The translations under genes were made by a program, and so were the position numbers. From NCBI RefSeq assembly GCF_023078275.1, contig NC_062974.1:21505119-21569118 (forward strand): 64,000 nucleotides of DNA, read 5' to 3'. Below the pieces are notes generated by a model. It did not search any database and had not been told where the DNA came from. It was given only the letters and a program-made list of their open reading frames with translations. Below, piece by piece: positions 20,801 to 31,339 of this stretch. The number at the start of each line of letters is the position of its first letter. Position 1 is the first letter of the stretch. Source of the stretch: Leguminivora glycinivorella. Its lineage: Eukaryota > Arthropoda > Insecta > Lepidoptera > Tortricidae.

Positions 20801-21139
20801 TTTCAGTTTATCATTAGAATAAGTTATGGGTATATGAGAGCTATGTCAAGGTTACGTGATGTTATGGTGTGCAGTCGTCAGAACGAGATCAAACTACGAC
20901 AGAAGCCGGAAAAGATAAACTTGCATGGTCGTCTTTGTTAATAATTAACGAATTATTCGTCTAAGGAAAACCTTTTGAGATTGTAACTCAAGATGAGGTA
21001 GCAAGGTAGAATATGTACGATAGGTATCGAATAACAACATTCATTCACTAGTGCAATATCCTGACAAAAACAGCATTCCGCAAGGAATTCTATGATAGGT
21101 CAATTACAAAATGAGACAGCTTAAACAAGGAGGTCCGTA

Positions 21140-21325
21140 CGTCAAATGGGGTGAACAGGGATGCCGAGGTGAATAGGGACGAGGCTTAAAATGTGATTTA
21201 CCCTCCAATTTCTCTAAAAATACTACAGAAATTGTATCATTGATTGTTATGATACACATTGTGATACATATTTAGTAAATCTCATCCCTATTCACCCCAG
21301 CATCCCTATTCACCCAGTTTGACTG
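21140..21325. mobile_element. CAGTC-type MITE with ~45-bp inverted ends
   Basis: The right end complement, CAGTCAAACTGGGTGAATAG, matches the left end CGTCAAATGGGGTGAACAGG, and both continue with GGATGC.G.GGTGAATAGGGA. TA lies outside both (21138-21139, 21326-21327). The left tip lost a base. About 186 bp, non-coding. Confidence 0.8.
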
Positions 21326-21327
21326 TA

Positions 21328-23960
21328 AATGTTTTGATAGTTCTTGCGTTGGAGCTTTCACACAGGTCATAGAGGCTCCAATTTCCCCGATGATCTATAA
21401 AGTCCAATACCGATTTTAACATGTTCGGAAGCATTATTGACCCCATTTGAACTTTACGATGTTCAGATTCAAATGGTTGGTCTTAGAGCTCAGAGACACA
21501 ATTTACACGATATGGCTTATAGGTCACTGTAAAAAATGACGTATCTTCGAACAAAAACGACTCAGGCCGGATATTTATTTAGATTTCAATTGGCCAAACA
21601 AAGGAGCACAATATCGAGATCAGCATCCGTCGGAACTAGTCCGGAAGCTTTAACCTTGCGTTCCTTTTATCAATTTCTCGACTATCGCCTCAATGCGGAT
21701 GACAGCTCGGCCGCCCACGTCGCAAGGTCGTCGCGACCGGTTCGCTAACTAGAACTTCTATTACCGCCGAGTTATGCAAGCGTATTTAGGTTCTATTTGA
21801 TCAAAAATAAAAGATCAACAAGTAAAACTAACTATTTTAATTATAAACTTTATGATAGACTAGACACGATTGATATTAAATAGACTTTAACTTGACTTTA
21901 AACGTTTATTGAATTAAAAAGGTTCTATTTGTTTTGCCCGCCTGCTGCGGAGACTGTCACGATAGATGACGACTTTTTGTTGCTAGGCTTTGCTATGTGG
22001 GTTTTTGTTTCAAAATTATGTCATGCATAAGTTCGTTGCGCTGTATTTGGAGATAGATTTGAATACTTAAATTTTAGACAGATATTGACTTAGAATAATT
22101 TGTCTTTTGTATAAAAACAATCAATTATTACAGTCACCGATAAATGATTAGTTGTCTAGGCTTTCCACTCCTAAAAGTGACTATAAGATTTAACCTTAAG
22201 TCGTATTCAAGTCAAAATGATAAAGATTAATCATACCTAGTTAGTTTATTCTACTCGTATATGCGGAAAATCGATTACCTTCGTGTTTCACCAAAACATG
22301 TGCATTTAAACTAGGAGCAAATTACCGCGTATTTCATAACAACCAAGGCAACGTAAAACGTTTCTAATTTGACTAATCCCAAGGTGCGATTTCGCTTCAT
22401 TGTGCAACAAAATAAAATCGTGCGCATGCACGGGAGACTTGTGACGTATTAAGTTGACGTTTAATTTTCTCCATTGTTTCATGCCATTACCGCCATTTCG
22501 TCGGCCATATTGGTTTCTGGTATTTTTAAATGGCTGTCATTAAGTGTTGGTATGGGGAGATCAATATTGTTCTGGCGAGCTTTAATGCTTGGCATTTCAG
22601 TGACATTTTTAATTTAAAAACTTAATGCAATGACCGGTCACGAATTATTTTAAAGAGTAATTTCTGTGCCTCTTCTTTAATATCTTTGTGCACGTTGAAA
22701 TCCTTAAATGAGTATGTGTAGCTTAAAATTGCGATCCTTAGACTACTCAAATTAGCAGAATAATTTTCAATTGGTTGCAAATAATAGTTTTTGTTATATT
22801 AAAATTGCATCAAAGAGAAAACTCATTAAGCTCATCAGCCCCTTATTTCCTTACTACAAATATAAATTACATTAATACAATAACATTGTATAATTTATTT
22901 ATAATATATTGTTTAATTAATAAAATTACATTGTAGGTATAATTAATTTATAATATACTGTACCTATAATTCGTTCATTTTTGTTACAATAAAGTTTTTC
23001 CTCCATGAAAATCTTATACAGATTACATTATGGTAACCGAGTTAAGTACCTTAGAAGAGCTGTATATACAAGTATATATATTTGACGCTACATTATTATA
23101 TTCAGAGGAATATACCAGAGGGTATATATTAAAAACAAACATTAGTACGTTAAGCTACACGTGACTGTCGCAAGGGCGTGCGCGGCGCATGCAGAGCGCG
23201 GCCCACTTCGTCAAAATGTCATGCGTCTGCGCCGACTATATTCGTAAGAGATGCGCGAGCTTGGGTGAAATCAGTTTCCAGGTGAACCAACGTAAACTGA
23301 TCTGGAAATCACTAAAAGGGCAATGCATCAAAATGCGGACACAAAGTTCTGTTCAAAAACAGAATCAATTTATTTTTTTAATTTACTTACCTATTCTCTT
23401 TTACATATTTTCACTTGATACCCGTGGAATGATATGAAGTTCCTACATAAAAACACCCATGACCTAACTCTCATCTCTGTTGGTTTATAGACCAGATTTC
23501 TGACAGTCCTATATGCAAAAAAAAATGAGACCGGAAAGGTGCTTAATGCTTAAACTACTAACATTTCAAAGATCGTGTATAAACTGGTTTGCCTGAACTT
23601 TTCATCCACACATGTTCTGTAAGCTTTGCGAATGATATCTCAGCGAAATGTTAATCGTCTCGTTTGGTTTCAGGTAATTGTCGCGGACATGTTTCGACAC
23701 AATGGTCACGAATGGGCGATTCGTGCGTAGATCGGCGCCCTTGGTTTAGTACTTATGGCGGTAGGTGGAGAAGGATGTAAGATTTGTTAATGGAAAGTTT
23801 AAAACTGAACTAGTATGAGTTACCTGAAGGATAAGAAAGGTAAGTGCCGTTGGTCAGTAGCCTATTTCAGAATAGTGACAAGGGTCGCCTGACAGTGACA
23901 TTTCGCCGTTCATTGCCTGTTCAACAAGGAAATATCGACGTTCAGTAGGTACTTACAACT
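21328..23960. other. Repeat-poor non-coding stretch
   Basis: No repeat boundary or gene recognised over about 2.6 kb. Very AT-rich around 22850-23000. The frames at 21536-21748 and 23189-23437 have no motif and unremarkable starts. Confidence 0.4.
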
Positions 23961-23964
23961 AGGG

Positions 23965-24075
23965 AACAAATCAAATTATTTTATTGAATATTTTTGATTT
24001 GTTCTTTTTTTCAAGTAGTCACACGAAAAAAAAACACGTTTTTTCTTTCGTATATGATATCTATTTAAATTTATA
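23965..24075 (+). mobile_element. Deletion derivative of the tRNA-cored element
   Basis: The leader (AACAAATCAAATTATTTTAT... to CAAGTAGTCACAC) and the final arm (GTTTTTTCTTTCGTATATG...TTTATAA) match the minus strand of 50027-49786. The tRNA core and most of the first arm are absent, leaving GAAAAAAAAACAC between them. The junction lies in an A-rich stretch, consistent with slippage or recombination between arms. Confidence 0.65.
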
Positions 24076-24079
24076 ATGC

Positions 24080-25660
24080 AGGTACTTATCATCCCAGACA
24101 TAGGCACAAAATTGTCACTGTCAAGTGTCGATGTCACTGTGGTGAAATAGAGCCCACTGTTTCTACGTATTATTATTTTTTTCAAATTACCTAGGTACTC
24201 ATAGAATTTTACTATTTATATACGATGGATTATGCGAGGGCCTTTCGTGAATACCAGAATTCTCGAATTTCAGACATTATTCTCTTATAGGTACTCCAAT
24301 TAAGGCATTTTAGAGTGCCAGAAAAAAATGTCCGAGATTTGCAAACTTCAACATTAATTCTTTGGTTTCTTACATGATGGAAAGGAAAAATATTGCTTGA
24401 GTTTCACAAACAGTGTAAAACCAAAATGTCAAATTGAAATATTTCACATTTAACCCAACCCCGTGACTCACAACTGGAACATTACGGTAACCTAAGTACC
24501 CAATCTGGATTATAATCATACGAACTGCGTTCAATTTCCCAGGCGTGACAAGCTTATCTAGCTAATCCAGTTTGCCAGCCGTGAGTGAACGGAGCGGTTG
24601 TCCTTCGACCACGCCTTAAGCTTTACTATAAACGTGCTAACAACCTTAAGGGCTGATTTAGACGGTACGAGTGGTATGCAACTTTCATTACAATGCGGCA
24701 TTTGATCGGCCGACTGAATTGCATGTAACGTCAGTCCGCAATGGATCTCAAATCGCATGCGATTTCACGCGCCGACGAAACGAGCATTAAGGTTACTTAG
24801 GCGCTTAGGCTGTTTTCGATCGACGCTAGTCATGCGGAAGGTGGTGTGGAAAAATATCGTGTTAAGACCCACATTCTTAATCCACATTCTTCTTGGTGCC
24901 TTGGCTTATAGGATTGGGACGGAAGTAGAGGAAGTTTGGTGCAGCTAGTGGATATGATTTTAATGATGTTGATTTAAGAGAGAACTAAATAATTTACTAT
25001 AAATAAAATGTAGAATTGCATAAGCACAAGTCGACAGTAAAATAATATGATCAAAGTGCCTGGACCAGAGATTCCGGCACTTAATCTTCTGCACACCAGT
25101 GTATTGATACTTTCCGTAGAAAACGAAACGCCGAAAGCCCCGTTCCGGATCTGGCCCGGTCCGGTCTAACGTGAGTCATCCTTAACACATTTCAATTTCG
25201 AATACCAGTAAAACAAAAGATTTTCCCAAAGCATAAGCTCGCCGTCTTAACCCGTATCTGCACCACTAATCTGCATACTGCTGGTGAAAGGAGAGTGCAA
25301 GGCACCGACCTTCGCACGCAAGGCCGTTGCGGGTTATTTCCGCGTATTTAATATAATACCAGTGCCCAGTAGTCAGCTAGCGAACGTGTTGACCGATTTT
25401 AATTATACCTAGTATATTATTAACGTACATAAAGAGTACGAAGATAACATTTGCGTGGAAATTACTGGAAGCTGTGTTCTACTTTTTTTTAACAGGACGC
25501 AACACGTAGAACGCTGCAACACAGTTCCATTTAAAGAAATTAAAGTAAACGTAGTATATAAACCTTTTTGTCAGGCCGATGATCTTAACGACGTTACTAC
25601 GCACTTTGAGGATAGGCTTCTGAAATTAGCGATCGTATTTTGCGTTTAATGATGTGAAAG
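24080..25660. other. Mostly non-coding; one possible MITE half
   Basis: At about 24647-24790, AGGGCTGATTTAGACGG and TCGCATGCGATTT suggest one half of a MITE type known to me from other moths, but the other end is missing. Remaining sequence, including the 63-codon frames at 24757 and 25455, shows nothing recognisable. Confidence 0.35.
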
Positions 25661-25666
25661 AATAAC

Positions 25667-25810
25667 GCATGAAAACTCGGAAATTTCACGTTTCCTGGAA
25701 CTTAACACTAATGAGCTAGATCGATTGTTCACCCCAGAAAACCCCCAAACAACAAATTTTAGCGAAATCGTTAGAGCTGTTTCCGAGATAAATAAATATA
25801 CATCCAAAGA
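25667..25810 (+). repeat. Truncated copy of the 43.6-44.1 kb repeat
   Basis: ACGCATGAAAACTCG, CTAGATCGATT.TTCACCCC, CCCCCA.A.AACAAATTTT and GCGAAATCGTTAGAGC follow in the same order as at 43930-44050, ending at GATAAATAAATATACA. The upstream three quarters of the repeat are missing. Confidence 0.7.
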
Positions 25811-25889
25811 TCCTCACAGAAAACCAGCGTTGCATTTATGACATTATGCTCCTATTATATTTTAGCGTCTAATGTTTTTTGCTTGCATG

Positions 25890-26515
25890 TCTTCTGTTTT
25901 ATTTGTGTTTTGTTGTGGCGTTAAATAAATGTTTCCTATTCTTTTCTATTCAAAGTTTCCTTAAGTTCTTATGCTTCAACTGGAAATGAGGCATTTTGTG
26001 ATGAAAAATCTCTCAAATTATTATCTCACGACCTGACTTGCGGTCCATAATATAAGTCAAATAACGCACATGTGTGCCATGGTGGCGGAAAAGATAAACC
26101 CAATTCCTTCGCGATAATTGACATGTCTATCCGGATTTCTTAACCCCTTGCCTATTCATTTCACCACATAAGGTAGGGCAGCACTAATACGTTTCATTCT
26201 AAACGCACATTACATACGTAATTCAGTAGGTGCCATGGCAGCGTACTGTCAGTCATGATATACCTTGGCTACCGTGGCGAATGAGAACCAGTATAGTGTA
26301 TTTGGTAATAAATTGTATATAATTGTATAAAACGTAAATTGCATGAAATTGGGCTTAGCAAGCTCAAGCTTGCATGCTTAACACATTTGGCAGGGTCACT
26401 TGTGTGCCTTGTGAAGGTATGCAGTATATACCAGCACCTTTTTTTATTGCAGTATCAGCAGACATATATTTTTTCACCACACCAACTGTTAAAGAGATAG
26501 CAAAATGGCATTTTA
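25890..26515. other. Non-coding stretch with a retroelement-like tail
   Basis: TTAAATAAATGTTTCC plus TATTCTTTTCTATTC at about 25920-25955 resembles the tail at 17.65 kb. Nothing else recognised. Confidence 0.35.
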
Positions 26516-26518
26516 TCC

Positions 26519-26864
26519 ACAAGGGGGCAAAGTAATTTCATACAAATTTTAACTCGATGTCTTAATCTGGCTGTCTAGCTTTTCACCTATAAATGATGAT
26601 TTTGAATCATAAATATTGAATAAATTGACGGATTTGATTTATTTTGAAGTTTTATAGTCAGTATTTTGTTCGTGTTGTCGTGGTAAAAAATTTTGTGTTT
26701 CACTCGGTGGCAAAGTTTGTAACCTTCGTGCCTTGATACCCTCGCAACGCTCAAAATTCCACTTTTTGAACCACTCGCTACGCTCGCGGTTCAATATTGG
26801 AATCTTTCGCTTGCTCAGGTATCAATATTGGCACGTGCGGTTAAACAACTACTTTGCCCCCTTG
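26519..26864. mobile_element. MITE with CAAGGGGGCAAAGTA inverted ends
   Basis: CAAGGGGGCAAAGTA at the left is matched by TACTTTGCCCCCTTG at the right. Inside lies a further inverted block (CACTCGCTACGCTCGCGGTT region). About 346 bp, non-coding; of a type I recall as widespread in moths. Confidence 0.7.
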
Positions 26865-27189
26865 TAAAACAAATAACTATTTATTATGTTTAAGGTATAT
26901 TTGGCGGGGTTTTATAATTTACTTTCCAGTCCATAAATTACATGCAGATTCTTAAGAAATAATCGATGGCTGCTCACGATAATTCCAACCTTTTCACATT
27001 CATTATCAGCTTAAGGAAAATGTAAACACTCATTTATCTTGTGATTAAAAACATAATAAAAATATCAAGAATAAAGTTAGCTTTTGCACATAAAACGGAC
27101 GATTTAAATGTGACTGAAATTTTAATTGCTTTACCTTGATTGCTTTTATGGGCTGTTTTGAACCAAGTCGGATTAAAAGAGACTTCTTG

Positions 27190-27333
27190 AATACCTATGG
27201 GCATACCGTTGGCTCGTTGGGTAGACGACATTCGAAAAACTGCGGGTACCTCTGGATGAGACTAGCGCAGGAGTGGGATAAATGGCGTACACGAAGGAAT
27301 GCCTATGAAATTATGATGATGATGATGATGGTG
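27190..27333 (+). pseudogene. 3' end of an RTE-like LINE, frameshifted
   Basis: Codons from 27215 give RWVDDIRKTAG; after a frameshift, codons from 27253 give WMRLAQEWDKWRTRRNAYE. Together they resemble the C-terminal tail of RTE-type ORF2 proteins (RW.DDI..AG..W...AQ.R..W....EAY). An (ATG)n tail at 27314-27331 follows directly, as in many such LINEs. The rest of the element is gone (5' truncation). Confidence 0.7.
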
Positions 27334-27439
27334 GGCATGCCAGTGACAGTTATAATTATATCAGTTCTAACAATAACCGCAAATAACGGTATTACAGAGT
27401 TATACATATTGATTCATTTCACAATAGGTACTTTTTAAT

Positions 27440-28660
27440 AATGACTAGTCTTTCTAACGCAATTACCAACAGTATATCGACGAAAGAGCCACAAAGACAT
27501 TAATGGTTGCAAAACTTGATCGATTATTACCCATTCAAAAGTTCCGTGTAAACGGAGAAATTTACAAATCCAATTTTTTTCTTAATCGATTGAAGGTAAT
27601 AATTGTCTTTCAACCACTTATCGCTTAAGTCAGAATAATTTTAATGTGTAACATGAGTTTATGGATGGTAGCGAGAAGATTTTAGGGCTTGACAAAAGAG
27701 AGTACCTAGAATTTAAAAAGTGGCATCATAGTCGTGTTGTCGCTTAGGGGCGAGAACGAGACGACATGACACGACGACGATTTTTACTCTTTTTTGCCTG
27801 ACTAAGCGTTTCATATGACTCAATATTTTTATACTTGTACACAATGACCGTAATTATCTCGAATAAGCCTCTTCTATGAGTTTCTGGAATACGTTAATGC
27901 CGTAATTAATGCCATTTTCTATGTTTTTACGATACCTTTCAAGATTTTAAATCATAGCCGTTATCATACATAAATGTAGAAGTAAACGGTTTCATTTAGT
28001 TATAAATTAGATCAATTAAGGTATCTGTAATTTAATTAAAGATAACAGGTTGATCGAAATGCTTCAAGAACATTTGAGGTAGCGTGATTGATATTTCTGC
28101 TATAAGTTTTGAACTATTTTTTGTCCGCACCGGTTTTTGTAAGCGCATTCCGTCGGCCGAATTCTACATTAAATTGTCGCCTCGTTTCTACTGGACACCT
28201 ATTTGGTTTAATGACGGCAGCCTTGTAATACTTCGATATATTTTTTATTAGCACTTGAGTACTTAGACTGCTACGAGTATTTTATGCTCTTTTAATAAAG
28301 TATCAATTTGCATTAAAACCAGTACCTACGACGTTGATTTATTACAGTATTGATATTTAAGAATATATAAATTACTAGATTACAAAGATAACATCTAATT
28401 CTAAAGCTCAAAACATCCTTTATGGAATAAACATATACAAAACGCTCAATTTACATAACAAATGTACAAGGTTAAGTCCAAGCTTTTATGTGCTATCGAA
28501 TAGATCTTGCACAAAATGTGTGCAATCATCTTTTACCTCTTTTAGCTATGATATAATAGATTTTAGTAGCTTTTCGAGCACCCAGTTGGTATTTAAAATT
28601 TACCTACGGTTACAAACAGAGACTAATCAGACATATGCAAAGTAAATACGCAATGTACCT
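27440..28660. other. Non-coding stretch, nothing recognised
   Basis: AT-rich; no repeat ends or motif-bearing frame seen over about 1.2 kb. Confidence 0.4.
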
Positions 28661-28661
28661 A

Positions 28662-28750
28662 CAGTCGAGTTCATAATTATGTGTACATTTCTTCAGCTAA
28701 ACCCGTTGCAATAAGGTGAAAAAATGTACACATATTTATGAACTTGACTG
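28662..28750. mobile_element. CAGTC-type palindromic MITE
   Basis: CAGTCGAGTTCATAATTATG at the left pairs with CATATTTATGAACTTGACTG at the right, continuing into TGTACATTT, for about 30-bp arms. TA lies on both sides. 89 bp in total; single copy here. Confidence 0.8.
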
Positions 28751-28752
28751 TA

Positions 28753-29599
28753 CCTAATTGTTTAGATTTTTATACGAAGCCATCGCATTCGGAAAACCGA
28801 ATGTCGGTTAAAACCACAAATGGGATATAAATATTTGGGAATCACGTCTTTGCAACTAGCTGTTAAGAATACTAATTAGACCAATACTAAGCTCTGTCGT
28901 CTGTTGAGTCAGAAATTGGGCGGTTCTTGGTTGTTTGCTTTATGAAGTCATTAATGTAAAGTACATGGAGAAACCTGCAGATAATTTTAGAGCTACAGAA
29001 AGTTCAGTTTACATAAACCTGTCAGAGAAGAGAGTGGCCGGCATCTCTAAAGCTTCATATTACACGATTTATTGCTCTTGAACAAACAAGATATCTGCGT
29101 GTAATGAAGCGTACGTTTCTAACGATGCTGTAATACTGTGAAACAAGTTCATGACCGGCGCAGGCGTAGAAAATCGTATACAAATAAGTCACCCGACCGC
29201 TTCTTTCTCCGAGATCGTGTTCGGGCTGTGTACACGAGATAGTGTTTCTGAGGCGGAACTAGCTTTGGTTTTATGTAGAAAGGAACCATTTCATCAAAAA
29301 ATAACAAACCCTTATAGTTTGTCAAACATACATTTTGACGCTAATAAAACTTTATCAACAATTTAGTTTGGATATTTGTTGGTTCAATTTTATTAACTTC
29401 CGCTTTATCGCCTAGAAGATGCCCGTTACTTATACAGTTCACCCTAGATTTGAAGGTTGCCCCTGCCGGGTTATGTGAGCTCGGCAATATCTATGTTGTG
29501 TTATATTAAAAAAACCAAAGAGCAGCGAAATTGAATTCACAATAATGTTAGGAAACTTTCAGGTGTAGGTAAGTAGTATGTAGTACTTACGAGGGATAT
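28753..29599. other. Non-coding stretch, nothing recognised
   Basis: The 71-codon frame at 29151-29366 has no motif. No repeat boundary seen. Confidence 0.4.
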
Positions 29600-29775
29600 T
29601 CATACTAATATTATAAATGGGAAAGTGTGTGGGTCTGTTGTTTGTCCGTCTTTCACGGCAAAAGGGAGCGACAAATTGACGTGATTTTTAAGTGGAGATA
29701 ATTGAAGGGATGGAGAGTGACATAGGCTATTTTTTGTCTCTTTCTAACGCGAGCGAAGCCGCGGGCAAAAGTCTA
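29600..29775 (+). mobile_element. Helitron-like element, family H1, worn 3' tip
   Basis: Begins TCATACTAATATTATAAATGG, keeps the CTTTCACGGCAAAAGGGAGC core and CGCGAGCGAAGCCGCGGGC hairpin, but ends AAAAGTCTATAAAAAG rather than AAAAGCTAG. Short AGTCTATAAA direct repeats follow, suggesting slippage at the tip. Confidence 0.8.
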
Positions 29776-30272
29776 TAAAAAGTCTATAAAAGTCTAAGTT
29801 TATATGAGTAATATCTAACGGTTCTTTATAAACTCCGAGTATTTCTATACAAAAAGTAAAAATATATTGGTTCCTTATGGTGAAATATCGATCGCTTTTC
29901 GTCTGTTAAAGCCGCTATTGTAGTAAATTTGTAATGCAACGATCGAAGCCGGACTTAATCGACATTGAACCAGTTCGACCGTATTATGATTAATTATTTA
30001 ATAGTACTTATATATACTTTAGGAAATCCCAAGCAATATAATTTGGAAAAGTAATGCTAATGATCGATTCTACGAAACACAATGATATATAACACACTCA
30101 TTTATGACCTTAAATTTTCTTGTTAATAGCTACACAGGGTCTAAGCTGTGATAAAATATCTAGCTTTTCCGCTCAGCATGACCTGTCCTAAAAGTAAACA
30201 ATCTATTCTTATAATTAGATTCAAATAGACTTCAAACTGAACTCAATTATTGCAAATTTAGTATTGACCAAA

Positions 30273-30775
30273 AGGATTTCAAGGTAATCATTCAATGCCG
30301 TGAAAGGAACCCGATTTGGTCAACCATTACGTCCTTACTACCGTGTCGTTATTGTTCCATCCGTGTGTCGCGGGCGTTATATGTGACTGTATATTAGGTT
30401 ATAGAATCTCAAGTATTCTAAATTTAGTGTAACGATGGATTTCAAGGCTATCATCGTGAAATGAATTCGATTAGGTCAACCATCCTTTCTACCTCGCAAA
30501 AAGGCGATCAAATATATTAAAGAGCCACATTCCTACGCACACAGTCTACGCTCTTGTCGGTGAACGCGTACCATGCTTGTATGAGTGAGATATGACAGGT
30601 TGACTGCTCGCGCTTTTGACAGGCGGTAACTGAGGTAACCGTGAGCGGGTGGGTGGCACTTTCAGCGGGGAGCTGGAGTGGCCATACTGTTAGATAGAAC
30701 TCTATTATTAATACTGTGCTACCGTGTCGTTTATATCGATCCATCCGTGTGTCGCGGGCATTACGTGTGACGTAA
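30273..30775 (+). repeat. Two interleaved direct-repeat pairs
   Basis: GGATTTCAAGG..ATCAT...GTGAAA...CGATT.GGTCAACCAT occurs at about 30273 and 30435. CTACCGTGTCGTT followed by TCCATCCGTGTGTCGCGGGC occurs at about 30339 and 30720. The order A-B-A-B suggests a tandem duplication with an insertion or expansion in the second unit. No inverted ends, no reading frame of note. Confidence 0.6.
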
Positions 30776-31275
30776 GCGGGGCCGAGAACTTTCACCTTCG
30801 TCCGAGACATCCGACGCCATTGAACTTGGCGGTTGACGGTTGTATAAGTATTGGCCTTTGTGGAGATAGCTGACCTTGAGCTAGGGGCGAATAAATGGCT
30901 GCTTGGGATTCAAGTCTTTGGAACGCTGCAGATTCGTAGTACTATGTGTTTGCGTGATCACTTAGATATAAAAGGATTGTAGGTACCTAATTCTATCAAT
31001 GCTGTGTTAGTTTAAAAAAAGTTAAAAAACAAGGGTTTTAAAAACGAACGTTAAGTTTATTTGGCTAGTACGATTCTATTTTACAAGAAACAAAATAGTT
31101 TACGGACGTCCAAAACTATTGTTATAAAATTGTCTTGGAAGTGTTTTTTTTTAGAATGAAATAATATAATTTTCATTTATGATAAATTATCTTTCTAACT
31201 ACAATCGATAAATAATCTTGCTAAACAGAGAAAAAGACAAAGGTAAGTTTTTAAGGTAGACAAGGAAATGAGGAA

Positions 31276-31337
31276 ATTTGCAACGAGACTATATTTTTGC
31301 AGACAGACGTCTGCAAAAATATAGTCTTGTTGCAAAT
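31276..31337. repeat. Near-perfect hairpin, 29-nt arms, 4-nt loop
   Basis: ATTTGCAACGAGACTATATT...GCAGAC pairs with its complement across a 4-nt AGAC spacer with a single mismatch (G-T in RNA). It could be a minimal fold-back element; transcription would give a long stable hairpin. Confidence 0.8.
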
Positions 31338-31339
31338 GC

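Noticed and set aside
27136..27438. 100-codon gene with a Met run
   Set aside because: The Met run is an (ATG)n LINE tail and the preceding part is a frameshifted LINE C-terminus.
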